DNA of 64,000 bases from positions 547,501-611,500 of the forward strand of contig BRXU01000020.1 in NCBI GenBank assembly GCA_030267565.1, written 5' to 3'. A model generated the notes under the pieces. The model had not been told where the DNA came from, searched no databases, and saw only the letters and a program-made list of their open reading frames with translations. The position numbers and the translations under genes are program-made. How positions within the stretch are numbered: position 1 is the first letter of the stretch; each line of letters opens with the position of its first letter. Shown here in pieces: positions 10,676 to 39,822 of the stretch. This DNA is from Pleodorina starrii (lineage: Eukaryota; Chlorophyta; Chlorophyceae; Chlamydomonadales; Volvocaceae).

Positions 10676-13600
10676 ATGCGGCGGCAACGGTGTTCATCGC
10701 AGCTTGTCAGAAGCGTATTGCTGTTCGGTGTGATCTTGTGCATTTACGGTGATGGAATGAAAGACTCTTCATTTGGTCACCGAACTGGCAGCCCAAGAAG
10801 GGCGCTGGAAGGTCTGCTGGAGCATCCGACGAGGCTTCCGCTGTTTGCCACCCGAGGAAGTGCGGCCCGTCGCGCGTTGCTTGCTGCCAAAACGCAGCAG
10901 AAGTGCTATTGGTATCCAGACCCTGGCAGCTATCGTGATGGCGGGACGTGCGAGCTCAACGAGTACTTCATTTTGACTTTGCAAGGCCGCCCACCAAGCA
11001 TAAGCGCTAGGTGAGCTGCCGCCCGTTATCCAGCTCTGCCAATACATACACCACATTTCCTGTTGTGTCACGACGCGTTCTTTTGTACGAGAAGGAGGGT
11101 CATATGGAGCTACTACTACCCAAACAAGCATACCCAGGCATCGGGCCGAACCGGGCATCGGGCTGAAACGGAAACTCGCCGAAACTAAAAAGTGTGTATC
11201 TGACAAAGAGGTCCTTGGCGGAGGGTAATAAGATGGGGGTAGGGGGGTCATGTGGTTGGTCTCCAAGATGAACAAAAAGTTCATTTTGGATGGCTTCGAC
11301 GGCTTGTTATTTCTTGTCTAAGATGTATGCTGCGCCCCCTGCGTACTTATCTCAGATGGAGTTTGGGGTGCCCTCTTTCCAAGCTAAGATGGGAATATGT
11401 CCCCCATCCACGTAGTCCGAGATGGGGATACCGACCCCCCTCAAGGCACCTTCGATAACAAACGCGTCCCCATCACAGCACTCTCAGCTGTGCATTGTGA
11501 GCCCGAATTTGCTGTACGGTTGAAGCGTTAAACTGCCGTGCAGCTACCGGGAGCAACTGTAACCTTTGTCAAGCTTGCCTTTCAGACAAGCGGCTTAAAT
11601 GCGCACTTTAAACATTTTACTACCCTAACATGCTCGCTTTGATATACAAAAGTCGCCTCCAAACACCTGGCTATTAACCTTCCTCGTTCCTGTACGCGCA
11701 AATCAATGAACAAGAGGGGACAGAATATACAGAACTATACTATATTGTATCCTTTGGCTTGGGTGTGTCAAGGTGCACTGTCCTGGCAGTTTGCTTTGCC
11801 GAGTGCACCGTGGTGCACCTCCTGTCATGTCATCCACCACTAAAAATGCCAACCGCATTTGTCGTTTGCATCACGAGAGCTTTTGTTTAGGCTAAATAAT
11901 AGCTGATTCGGTGCTCCTTTCAACATCGAGGTCACGTCGGCAATTTTTCCAGTAAGGCCTCAGGGCCAGATAACAAAGCGTATGTGTTCTATATAAGGTT
12001 AGGAAAAAGTAAACCTTGCAATGCCGAAACATTGTGAGGTTGGAATAGGGTCAAGGGTCGTCACTGTACGATACCAGGAACGTTCTGAGCTCGCCACATA
12101 GTGCGGCCGAGCGACGGGCTGCGCAGCAGGCTTACATGTGGGTTGCACGCGATATCTTAGGCCGGAGCTGAGGGGTTGGTGCTGCTTTCTATGGATGGTG
12201 CCACGGGGTCCCCAGACCCTAGCCGAGATGAGGTAGGACACCCCGGCAAGGCAAGTGAAGATGGTTCGGTGACCCCACTTCCACACATCTTAGATGGAAC
12301 ATACGACACCCGTGGAGTTACCTTAGATGTGCACGAGGGGGGCGGTATACCTATTTAGATGAGCAGATGAGAGACCGACCCCCCCCCCCAAGATGAGGAT
12401 GAGTGACCCAAGTTATTACCCTCCTTCCTTGGTCACCGGAAAGGCCGAAACCAGTTTCGGCCCCTTTCGGCTAGCGCCGTACCGCGGAACCTACTTTCAA
12501 AGCGCACGCGCGGTATAGAAGGTTGCAAAACTCTGCAAATGATTATTTGACCTTTAGAATGTGTCTGAAACAACTTCCGTTGTTAGCGCGGGCCCAGAGA
12601 CGTCAGCTGGACAGGCCAAAAATTTGAAGAAAGTTTACAACACCTAATCTGAAAAATAGAATATCATCTGCAACTACTGCCGGCTCGAGTTCAAGCAAGG
12701 GCGCCTTCAGGACGTGCGCATACACGTCGCTCAAAAGTGCGCATGTCCAGTCCCGCCTGAGGTGCACTAGCTGCTGACACTGTATCTTCGATCCCATATG
12801 CGCACTGTTGTCAGAGTTACGATATGGCGCAGTTCGTTACTCTGACAACAGTGCGCATTTGGGCTTGAAGATACAGTGTAGAAATAGCATAATACGAGTA
12901 TCTTAATGTCACAGAAGTTGCCCCCTCGGCTGGCGGCATCAATGCATTGGGCGTCACAGGACGCGACAGGCATAGAATAATCTCCCAACGAAACATTTCG
13001 CAATTTCAAGTATTCACTGGAGCATACGTAAGCCATAATCAAACAATAAAAGAGCCAGGAAGAGTCCCGCGACAGCCCGCGATTTGGAAGGCAGTTGATA
13101 AAACTTACGGCTGTCCAAGCACTATGTAGCTCTGTTATCCAGCTCCTCTGCAATTAATTAATAATTTACTATCGCTGGTCATGATGATGATGTTACAAGC
13201 TTCAGTGAGCTCGTACGGTTCAAACGAACCCGAAGGCTCATGAACCGCCTCAGTCAAGCAAAAGGAACAAAAAGATAGGATAAAAAAAAATCAACCGTAG
13301 CAGAAAGGGCATAAAGACACCATAAGACAGATACGTCACAAAAGCGCAACATGACCTGAGAAGGAGTCTCCATCGACTCTACGCGGCGATGCGCTCGCGC
13401 CGTAAGCAAAACATGTCATAAACAACCTTTGCAAGACCGCGCTGATCGTCTATTTGCATGACGTCGCAAACACTCGCTCCCTCCGGTACACCCAGGTCCC
13501 AAAGCTTCTGCCGCGCTGACACGAGAGCAGAACACTCCAACAGGAAGTGCTTCTCGTCCTCGACGGCACCATTAATGCGACACGCCTTGCACACACGCAA

Positions 13601-16600
13601 CTCCCTGGCTCGATTACTCTCGCTATTAACCGCCAGGTCTGATACGCATAACCGAAAACGGAGAAGGGCACGGTGGTGCGCCGAGGGAATGTAACCCTCG
13701 AACTGCTTCGGCTGCCCCATCCAGTGCTTGTGACGGCACATTTTCACGCCAGGCTTCCTGCCATCCGTAACGAAAGAGCCCGGGACGACGGCCAACCTGT
13801 CACTGGCCCAATCATCGTTAATGCGCCCCCTAAGAGTGTCCAACAGCACCTCAACGTCGAGCTTGCACGTAGAGTACCGTCTAACCCTGGCGTCGATGGT
13901 ACCCGCCGTCGCATCCTCCGGCCAGTCATGCCTTAAGATATTCAGAGCCCGAATGACCTTAGACCCCCAGCCGTCCCCCTGCAAATCCGATTCCAATGCC
14001 AGCCGGATCTCGTGACGAAAAACACTGTGGTATATGCTGCTAGTGTTCTCCACCATACTGTTCCAAAAACGAAACACAGATTCAGCCCAGTACATCTGCA
14101 GCGGCATCTGCCCTAGTTCCCTAAACAACAATTGAAGGGGCGGGACGGAAGCTCCGACCAGCTGCTTCATAAAGGCGATTTGCAGCTTGACCATGCGATC
14201 CCGAGTAGCGACCTCAAAATAACAGGAACGCGGTGCCTCGTTAGCCGGGAAACCCCTCTCGAGCAACGCTAAAACCAAATCAACACCCCACAACTGCGAA
14301 CCATAAGACAGAACAGAACGGACTTGCGCATTAAAGCATTTCATTCCGACGGATGGTAACAATAGCCCCTGTCGACGCAACTTGCTAAGCAGGGAAAACA
14401 TAGCCCGCTGGCCCGCGACGTAGAGTTCGTCAGTGCACGACGCAAAGGAACTATTAGGGCCAAAATGTAGCCCGAGATAACGTGCGCGCGGCTTCCAGGT
14501 GATGGGCCGGTCCACCGGCAGCCCGTCCTCCAAAACGCGCATAGTAACCAGGCCGTTGATCGCGTAGAAGTGACTCCTAACCTGATCGCTGGGGTGGAAG
14601 AGCAGCAGCTCGCACTTCCTCGCATTAACGGTAAGACCAAACACCTCGGACCACTCCCGCAAAGCTCTAAGCAAGCTCATCAAACGTCGCTTTGTCGCCG
14701 CGAAAAGGCTTAAGTCGTCCGCGTACAGGGCTAGAGGCACTCGCCGACCTTCGACGTCTGGGCAGTCTGGGGCCGCCATGGCATCTGGGAGCGCGACGTC
14801 AAGGGCGTCGACGTAGTCGGCATACCCTTCTACGAAGAAACCAAACAGCGTTGGGCTCATCGGGCATCCCTGTTTCACACCTTGCGAAGAAGGGAACGCC
14901 GCTGGTCAAAGACGTGGCAAGTTCGTGGCAAGTTCGTGACGGCACGACCTCCGCCACGAACAGGGTTGCGAGCCATAGCGCTGCAGTACGAAAGCTTTCG
15001 TCAGATTGCCGCCTCCCCAGTCTAGTCGCCGTCTTCTTTTCTGCTCCCACACCCTTGTCAACGGCTTTTGTGTTTTGGGCCCACCATCGCGCTTCGCCTC
15101 CCACCTTCCGTATTCCAGCCCTGTGACCCCCTCGGGCAATCTGTCGTATGCAGGCCCGGCCCGGTCAGCCGGCTTAAGAGCTCTAGCGGTAACCTGCGCC
15201 CCCTCGGGCTCCTCACGTGACTGGCTGACAAATCCCCGAAACTCGTGACTCTCAAGAGCATCCCAACACACGCAGCTTAAGAACTAAGATGCGCTGTTGT
15301 TAATCCCCAGTCCTGAAACACAGAAAACACGTACACAGACACGCGCGGTCGGCCCTCTCTCTCCGCCACCCGGGCCGAGCATCACAATGGACGTCTCCCC
15401 CTTACTTGGACAGGATCATGGCGTACATGCAGTACAAGGCCATCGTCTGTATGTCGTACAGTACGGAAGCAGCCTGCTATGCCAACCCCACCGACAAGTG
15501 CAGCTGGGACCTGGGGCACTGGGGCGGCGACTGCTACGTGTCCGAGAGCGTCCTGTACGACCCAGAGGTACGGCAGTACGGCAGCACGGCCAATGCACCG
15601 GTACGACCCTGGCCTGGCCTCCGGCTTTCCCACTGTCATCGGTTCTTGGGTCGACAGCAGGTTCCCGGGTGCGGTCTTACTTCACGCATTCCTCTCACTT
15701 TTGTTCTTTACCTGCTAGCCCCTCGTGCACAGCTGTCTGCTCGCCAACGGCGCCTCGGTTCATTCCCAATTTATTTTTATGAAGGATCCATCCCTTCCTT
15801 CATCCACCACCTCTGTCGGCATCCCTCCCGCCCCCCCTCCAACCCCCCCTCCCTCCCCCCCCTCTCCCCCCCCGCCCCCCCGCCGCTCGTGCCCCCCACC
15901 TCGCCCTTATCCCCCCTCCATCCCCGTTAAGTTTGTAATGTGTGTTTTGCTTCCTTACTTTTGCTTAGGTCCTTCGGGGGAACCTGTACTGCAAAAATTC
16001 CCTGCTCGACACCGCCGTGGGATGCGCCCTGACGGCCCCGAAACCAGCCAGCGGCGGCGGCAGCGTCAACTGCACGTCGTCAGCGGCGGGCGCCGACTGC
16101 GTGTATCTGTCGGAGGCGCAGCTGGAGGGCGACAAGCTGAGTACGGCAGCGATGCCGTACATTCGGCTAATAGATTTGGTGTCGTACACGTCGACAGGTG
16201 GGGAGGGGAGTGAGCCGGACGTGCGCTGGGACAGTACATTTGAGGATTGATGAGGGAGAGGGAAGGACCGGAGCCCGGAGGGGATCACGGGCCGCGGTGA
16301 GTCGCGTGTCGTGACGCGGCGAGGTGTGGAAGACGTTGCGTGGGGGGAAAGGGGCGGGGTAAGGGCTTGGAGATAAGAAGACCGGCAGGAGGAGGGGGGG
16401 CGGTCGCATTCCAGGCATGCACGTGTGCGGCCCCCCCCCCTTACCTCCCTCACGCCATCCCCTCACACATGCATCGGCGGTGGGAGCACGATCGCCTCCT
16501 GGCTTCCTCGTGCGTCCTGCCTCTTTAGCCTTCCTACCTTCCTAGCTTCCTAGCTTCCTCCGGAGTTGGATTCATAACATTCTGATTTCTAAACCGTAAC

Positions 16601-17711
16601 TCCCCGCCATCCTGGATCCACCGTTGCCCCCCCCCCCGCCTGCTCCACCCGCCATCTTCACTCTCACTCTCGGTCTTTCTCCCCGCCCCGCTATCCACCC
16701 TGGGTGCCTACGTACTACGTAGATACTACTGCAAATACGGATTTTTACGACGCTATGGGGGAAGGCGGGGGAGTGTGTGTGGCGCGCTGGCTGCTGCAGG
16801 CTGACACGTTGGCGCGGCTGCAGCGGACCGTGGCCGCCAACCCGCAGGTGAGATCCTGATCTAATCTGATCTCTGATCTGATCTGATCTTACCTATTATT
16901 TATCTGATCTTGTCTGATCTTTATCTGATCTTGTCTGATCTTGTCTGAATCTGTGTGTGTGTGTTTCGGGGAGGGTGTGTGCGTCAGTGGACCACCGACC
17001 CAGCAGCGGAGGATCGAGGGAGGATGGTTCCCTAGCGTGCGTGACATTGATGAGCGCAGGGAAGCTTCTGTGATCGAGTCCGGATCTGGTTCGTTGAGAT
17101 CCGGATCCTGTACTGCCGATTCTGGATCTGGTTCCGCTCGGGATGATGTGAGGGCACGTCATCATGCATCAGGATTCAGGAAGCCTCTGTTTCCAGTTTC
17201 GGTTCTGGTTCCATCCGGTCATGCTGGTTCCCCATTCAACCCCTCGTAACCTCGCTCCTTTACCACCTCCTCACATCCTCACCCCAGCCGACCTCTGCCT
17301 ACCTCACCTCAAAACCCACGTTTGCCCGCGGCACCCTTTCATTCCCCACGCACGCCCACTTTTCCACCCGTGCGCATACACACACACGCGCTCGCTTACC
17401 GTACAAACAGTACGGACTGCTACAGCCCGACCTACTGGGGACCTGCAGCAGTAAGGAGTGGCTCGTTACGGCGCTCTTAGCCGTTAACGGCACCTGTCTC
17501 GCCGCCGGCGGCGGGGTTAGCAGCGGCGGCGGTGGCGGTGATCCCTACGAGCGTCGGATGGCCTGCCGCTCAACTACGGGTTGCCGCTGGGATTACGCCG
17601 GTGACTCGTGTCAGCCTGGGTACGACATGCTGTTCAACGCCATCTTCACCCGACAGGATGTGAGTCGTACAATGCATGCCATTATGCAAATGTGTACGTG
17701 CTGAGGTTGTG

Positions 17712-17751
<40 letters not shown>

Positions 17752-18570
17752 TGTGTATGTAGAGAGAGGGGGGCCGGGTAAATGCGGGGGAACACGGCTG
17801 GCGTGCTGGCTGCTATGAGGCAGGGCGTTATGTAGGCGGGGTTTAGCATGGACGCTGCGACATGGGGGGGGGATAGTAGAGATGAGGTTGCAGGGCAGCT
17901 AAGAGTTTGGGTTCGCTACCAGACAAGTCCCGGAGTCTCGGTTGAAACGTCCCGGAGTAAGCCTGACTAAGCAAGCTAGCTTAATGACGTGGCCAGAAGC
18001 GGAGTTTGACGGGATTCGCTTACCCGGACTGAGACCGGGTTCAAAATGTCCGATTTTCGACTTGTACAACACTACTTCGATGGATTTACAACAACCCCGT
18101 ATTTCTATCCTCCATCCCTTGCTCGCCAATCCCTCGCTCGCTCGCCCCTCCATCCCTTGCTCGCCAATCCCTCGCTCGCTCGCCGAGCCCCGAGCAAATC
18201 GTTGCTCGTTCACCAACTCCCAACCGCTCTGCCGCCGTACCCCTTGGTTGATTGTATAAACTTTGCTTCCGCGCACCTGCAGCCCTGGGTTCGAGCCCTG
18301 TGGGATGCGCAGGACTACTGCAACACCGCCGGCGCCGGCTCCAGGGCCGCCTGCGAGGCCGCCGCCGCCGCCGTGCCGCCTCTCAACGTGGACCTCACCC
18401 GCATGGCGACGCTGCAGTTCGCCCTCACCAGCCCCAAATGGACTTTGAACGGCGCCAGCGCGCCGGTGCGCGGCGGCGGCAGCTTGTCCTGGCTGATGGC
18501 GATCGGCGGTGCTGCCGCAGCGGCGCTACTGGGTGGTGGCCGCAGCGGTTGGCCCGGTGGCGGCATTTGA
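10676..18570 (+). CDS. Secreted Cys-rich protein B, paralogue of A
   Basis: Exons are 10676-11010, 15414-15567, 15969-16197, 16723-16847, 17411-17659 and 18283-18570, giving about 459 aa with every phase identical to gene A. It starts MRRQRCSSQLVRSVLLFGV, a signal peptide. Cysteine-motif segments (for example ACYANPTDKCSWD and GCRWDYAGDSC) and the hydrophobic tail SWLMAIGGAAAAALLGGG are conserved. Cysteine spacing holds better than the residues between, as expected for disulphide-bonded domains. Intron 1 is about 4.4 kb against 0.9 kb in gene A because of inserted elements. A TGTAA lies at 18917. Both copies are open and appear functional. The function is unknown to me. Confidence 0.8.
11150..12490. 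mobile_element. Candidate non-autonomous inverted-repeat element in intron 1 of gene B
   Basis: The sequence GGAGGGTAATAA near 11220-11231 is repeated inverted as TTATTACCCTCC at 12413-12424, with related GAAAC/CCGAAA-rich flanks outside both. The interior has many irregular AGATG-containing repeats (11230-11440 and 12220-12410) and no transposase. This resembles a non-autonomous DNA transposon, but target duplications were not identified and the boundaries are approximate. Confidence 0.35.
12777..12879. repeat. 45-bp-arm inverted repeat (hairpin)
   Basis: Arms 12777-12821 and 12835-12879 are complementary at 41 of 45 positions with a 13-nt loop. The arms begin ACACTGTATCTTC. It lies in intron 1 of Cys-rich gene B. 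It may be a foldback element or a small-RNA precursor. Confidence 0.85.
13175..14900 (-). mobile_element. Truncated LINE insertion
   Basis: This is the approximate extent of the LINE copy carrying the reverse transcriptase fragment. The 5' break is near 14893-14900. The 3' end lies below 13379; a short ATC-type run near 13180-13195, read on the element strand, could be its tail. No clear poly(A) or target duplication was found. Confidence 0.55.
13379..14893 (-). pseudogene. Non-LTR retrotransposon reverse transcriptase, 5'-truncated
   Basis: A frame of about 500 aa on the minus strand encodes the C-terminal half of a LINE-type reverse transcriptase. It begins with the motif 4 region (GVKQGCPMSPTLFGFF), then the catalytic box LYADDLSLFAA, the NARKCELL region and the thumb. 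It ends with a zinc-finger-like region of the form CKAC...HFLLEC typical of non-LTR elements. There is no endonuclease, no ORF1, and the fingers domain upstream of motif 4 is missing, with a stop just before it. This is a dead-on-arrival copy, antisense inside intron 1 of Cys-rich gene B. The long uninterrupted frame suggests a fairly recent insertion. Confidence 0.85.
17710..17752. repeat. (TGCG)n microsatellite
   Basis: About ten GTGC units lie in intron 5 of Cys-rich gene B. Confidence 0.9.
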
Positions 18571-18916
18571 CGGTCGCCGCCGTCGCCGCTCCTGAACCAT
18601 GGGTCGGTGGTGGTGGCGGCGGCAGCGGTGGTGCTGCTACTGCTGCTTCCCTTGGCGTTGTGGCTGTGGGCGCGGCGGCGGCAACGGGGGTTCCCGCGGC
18701 CTGGCAGCGACGACGGCGGCCGGCGGGCGTTGCACGGAATCGGGGGCGCGGCGGTGGGTGGTGGCAGATGGCGGAAGCGGCGGCGGGTGGCGGGAGAACG
18801 TCCGGGGCCGGGGCCGGGGATGGCGCCAGCGGCTGCGACCTCGACCTCCGTTTTGATTCTGACGGGGGCGGCGATCGACAGGCCTGACATGGCAAGCGGC
18901 ACATTGGCGGATATAA

Positions 18917-18921
18917 TGTAA
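18917..18921 (+). terminator. Putative TGTAA polyadenylation signal of Cys-rich gene B
   Basis: TGTAA is the usual volvocine polyadenylation signal. This one lies about 350 bp after the gene B stop codon, at the end of the segment shared with gene A. Confidence 0.4.
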
Positions 18922-20021
18922 TGGCGTGCTTACTTGTTCACGCGGCCATGCGCGTGTCGCTTGCGCGCGCGTGTCGCTTCCCTTCTATCTGTCTCCTCGT
19001 TCTATGTTGCCTTGTCCTCTTACGTGCCGTGGCAGGTGGTGGTGATGGCGTACGTGGCAGGTAGTACATCTCGTTGTACTGGTACTTGCTTATTAGTGCC
19101 GTATTCTACGTGCCGCCGCCGTATTACGTACTGGTGCCGTATTATACGTGTCCTAATATTGGTGATGTGACAGGTACGTAAGTAGCACAAAAGCTTGCAG
19201 AGCAAGTAAGCAACAGCATCGGCCCGCCCACGTGCTTGCTAGCTGACGTAAGTGCGGTTTCGCCCCGCCGCGCGCGCGCTGTGCATACCTCGGGTTGGCG
19301 CCAAGTAATGAGCAACCTCCGGTGCGTATCGTGAACGCGTTGACGGGTGGGGGAGGCTGAAGAGGTCCCACGCACGGATAGCTATACATACGCACATACA
19401 CACGCACCAGCCGCCGGATATAGGTTAGTCAAAGACTTAAGACGCCAATTCGTTGATTGGGCGCGGCGGACCCGTGGCTTAACTAGGCACGGACTGATCC
19501 TTGAGTGATACGAACTTGTATACGTGCGTGCATGATATGGGGTGTAGGGGGAGCGAGCTAGATAGAGGTGGTACTGGTAGCATTGGTAGCAGCGGCGGTG
19601 GCGGCGGCGGCGGCGGTGGCAGTGGTTACGTACGGCGACGGAACTCCGTACAGCTGTACATGCATGCTCCGACCGACCGACCGACCTCGAGAAGACAGAA
19701 TGCGAGCGATCGTGGTCGATGGCGTGCAGCGATTGTGATAGATGGTGACATACCGGCGGACCAATCATTCCACCAATCGACCAATACTCTGGACCAGATA
19801 GACATGTATACATAGATGTATGTGACATTGCCTTTTATTACACGGTCGCACACGCACCCGCCGCACCCGCACACGGGACGGACGATGAAGCTGCTGTGTA
19901 TACGTGCGTGGCGGAGTGTGGTGCGTAGTGGCGGTGGGAGGTCGGTAAGCGAGGCGCACGCACGTCCAGCAGTGTTAGTGATGCTATTCGTCGTATCTAT
20001 CTCACATAAGTAGGATTGCTC

Positions 20022-20248
20022 CATGGATGGATGGATGGATGGATGGATGGATGGATGGATGGATGGATGGATGGATGGATGGATGGATGGATGGATGGAT
20101 GGATGGATGGATGGATGGATGGATGGATGGATGGATGGATGGATGGATGGATGGATGGATGGATGGATGGATGGATGGATGGATGGATGGATGGATGGAT
20201 GGATGGATGGATGGATGGATGGATGGATGGATGGATGGATGGATGGAT
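20022..20248. repeat. (GGAT)n microsatellite array
   Basis: About 56 perfect GGAT/ATGG units. All overlapping open frames (Asp-Gly-Trp-Met or Ile-His-Pro-Ser repeats) are artefacts of the array. Confidence 0.98.
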
Positions 20249-21500
20249 GTCATCAGGGAGGTTCACATGTTTATCCATGAGATATATACGTACTACATTA
20301 CAGTGCGGTACGATACGCGGCACATGATTACATACATCAGCATGCAGCCCGCCCTGCTGTACGGCACTGTCGGCGCTGACGTGGGTCCCCGTCCCATACC
20401 GGGCTCAAGGCGTGGATGTTACACAGTGATCAGAACGGCGGGCAAAACAGACGGAATTGCAAAACAGACGGCGGCACAATTACAAGCAAGAGGTAGATAG
20501 GGTAGGATAGCTAGGTAGGGGCCCCGCCAGAATGTCGAGCTTACTATATATACCAAATATATACCACCCTATATTTATACTATATACAACATATAACTCA
20601 ACATAAGAAACATACTAATATCCTATATCCATTTTTTAATATTGCTGCAAGTGGATAATTTCGTTCCCTACCCAAGTCTCGCGCGGGTAAATTTACCCTG
20701 CGTGCCCGCCCGTCCATCCAACACGATCCAACCAACATATATGGTGCGCGCGTGGCTTCACGGAGGAATACATTTACGCAGCAATTCGCATGAATTTATC
20801 GCCATATACATCAGTTGATTTACGCATGCACATAACCAGCAAGTAAGCTTTTGCTTGCTATTTGTGTAATAGCATTATTGCTGCAGGCAGGCTCCTGCGC
20901 TGCCTGACTGAATTAGTACGTACACAGGCAGCGAGGAGCCAGCAATGCCGTTACATAATTTATTTGTGGCACCTGCGAAATGATACCTGATTATCATTAC
21001 TAGGCGGTAGCCCTAGCTAGATAGCTGGAAAGAGCGCGTATTTATCCTGCGACTGTTGGAATCGCTCGCTCGCTCGCTCGTTCGTTTGCTCGTTGTCGAT
21101 GCATGGTCTCATTATTCGTGCAATCCCTACGGTAGTCCAGCGCAGCCAGGCAAGGCAAGCTTATTAATGAAGCGTTTTCAGAAATGTAAATACATATAAA
21201 ACGACGGTACATCGCACACGATGGGGCGCGCGTACGTACGGAAAAGCAGCAGCCAGAGTTTGGCGTGCGTGGAAGGCGAAACGAAAGGGCCTTACGTGAC
21301 TACTGCAGTACTTAGGGTACGCTCGCTGCTGACTTGACGAACGGCAGCAAATATATATCTTAGCTATGTAATTTGAAGTTCATACATTATTTATAATACT
21401 ATGTATAAATATTCTTAAACCATTTCTTCATATCGTGCGTCTTCCCAAAGTCAGGCCTGCGTGCTGCAAGGCAGGCAGCTAGTCCGTCTGTCCGCGCGCC

Positions 21501-29498
<7,998 letters not shown>

Positions 29499-29714
29499 GC
29501 GAGCGAGCGAATGCTTACTTGGTTTACGAATCAAATATGTGTTGCTTGGAAATACATACATATGGTCGCATAAGACGGATAGGAGAGATATGTATCCATC
29601 CGTTTATCACTTGAGGTTTTTTATGTTGTTGACAGATGGACGGAGAACGACAGGTTTATTGATTTTGCATCCACATATATACACGCGCGCACTACTACGG
29701 CGGGTACGCACTAC

Positions 29715-29719
29715 TGTAA
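29715..29719 (+). terminator. Putative TGTAA polyadenylation signal of the metalloprotease
   Basis: TGTAA lies about 217 bp after the stop codon, a plausible 3' UTR length. Confidence 0.4.
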
Positions 29720-31428
29720 GGTACTCTGCTGGGAAACGAACAGGCAAACGAGTAAGTCATACTCGCAACACAATCAAAATGGAACTGTACCTGCTGCTGC
29801 TGGTGCCTGCTGGTGCTGTCGCAGCTAGCGTTGTGTGTGCGTGTTTGTGCTGCAAGCACGTACGCAATGAAGCAAGCCAAGTCTGCTTACCTTGTTGTAT
29901 CCATTATTTGCAGCAGTCAACATATACAGACGTATGGTACTTACTCCAGAAATAATTTTGCACGTGTATTTAGTAAATGTTATTATGCGTGCGTCGGTCG
30001 GTAGGGTGTGGTTACTTGTGAGCATGGCTGGCTGCTGGTGCATATATACGTATGTATTTAAGGACCGAAATGATGAATGCGTACATACGAGTATTGCAGC
30101 GCAGTGCAGTGCAGTGCGTGTGATGGTGTAAATTGACGACTTGTTGGAGAAATATATATGAACGGCGGTAATAAGGTCATTCTGGATGTTGTCAAGCACG
30201 GCTGCTGCTGCTGGGATAAGATTTCGGCGGGGCGGACACACATACACATATGTATGTAAGTAACTAACGCAATTTGCAAATGTTACATCAATTACCGCTA
30301 CATACGTATATGCCAATCAAAAGACGGATCGATGGCGGTAGGTATGGTATGTAAATCAACTTCGTTTTGCAACAACGCCTATCTAAACGAACATACGTAC
30401 ATGCACACGGCCTATACGGCGGATAGTTCGATTCTGGGGGCTTGCCAGAAAAAGACCCTAACAAGCAAGCCCAGCAGGCGGCGGCTAGACGCATCCATTC
30501 CATCCACATACCAAGCAATCCAAGCATGCACGGCACACCGCGCGACAACACGCAGTCGAGCTACAGTCCGTGGTCGGTGGATGGGCGTCAGCTCCCCGCC
30601 GCCAGCAGCTGTTTATTATTTGTGTGTAATAAGTGCCACAGGGTGTCACGTGCGGCCGTGACATACACCGTGACCGTGCCGCTGTTTGTGACATACACAA
30701 ACAGCGGCCCCGCCGCCCACTCCGTCTGCTGGCGGGGAAAAAACTCTATGCTGCTGATGCATGCCAGACCATCTATCGACGCCAGCCAAACGAATCGAGG
30801 CTTAGGCTTGGTTACTTTAGTCCGCCACTCGCGGCGGCCCTATCCACTAAACATCTATCTACCGCCACGGAGCAAACAGTCAACGGCGTCGCAAGCAAGC
30901 AAGGCGTAAGAAAGACTACTGCATGCAAACTGCAAAACAGAATCGATTGCCCGAACGAACTAACAACCCAACAACCACGCCACAATCAACGGACGAACGG
31001 TTAGGTAAAACAACTAACCATCAACTTATAAATGGCACCACGCACAGCCTATCGCCGTGCCTCCATCCGTCGCTCGATCGTTCGAGTCCTATGACGACAT
31101 GCATGCATGCAGGCAGGCAGGAAGGCAGGCAGGCATCTGGCCGGGCCTACATCGCATGCATCTGTGTGCCGCTCATCATCAGCCGCTCCCTTCCCTTCCC
31201 TCCCCTTCCCTTCCCTTTGCTTTGCTTTGCTTCGTTCCTCTCTTCCATCCCCCGTCAAACCGCCCACCACCACGCACCACCTCCGCTCCATCGCTACATT
31301 CCTCCTCATGCGGATACCTCCATCCCAAATCAAGCTGCCATCCTCCGCCCCACCCCCCGCTATTTCCTTAACTCCCTTAACTCCATTTACTTCCCTACAT
31401 ACCACGCATAACTCCATTTATTTCCCTA

Positions 31429-31433
31429 TTACA
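31429..31433 (-). terminator. Possible TGTAA polyadenylation signal of HSP70 copy 1
   Basis: TGTAA on the minus strand begins only about 12 bp after the HSP70 stop, which would give a very short 3' UTR. It may be chance. Confidence 0.25.
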
Positions 31434-31444
31434 TAGATGCGCAT

Positions 31445-39822
<8,378 letters not shown>

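Larger units (their letters stand above)
18571..21500. other. Repeat-rich intergenic region
   Basis: It starts with the 3' region duplicated from gene A. GTAC-rich, GGT-rich and CATAC-rich simple sequence follows, then the GGAT array. An AT-rich stretch lies near 20540-20650. No exon with coding character is seen until the metalloprotease start at 21501. Confidence 0.55.
29499..31444. other. Convergent intergenic region
   Basis: This lies between the 3' ends of the metalloprotease (+) and HSP70 copy 1 (-). It contains short simple repeats (CATAC, GCAGT, CTTTG) and no supported gene. Confidence 0.6.

Noticed and set aside
13379..14893. Active retrotransposon
   Set aside because: It lacks endonuclease, ORF1 and the N-terminal part of reverse transcriptase.
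18252..18904. Arg/Gly-rich and Ala/Pro-rich frames overlapping the last exon of Cys-rich gene B
   Set aside because: The frame ending PWVRAL...GGGI is conserved with gene A; the others are composition shadows.
20027..20500. DGWM-repeat protein
   Set aside because: Purely the GGAT array.
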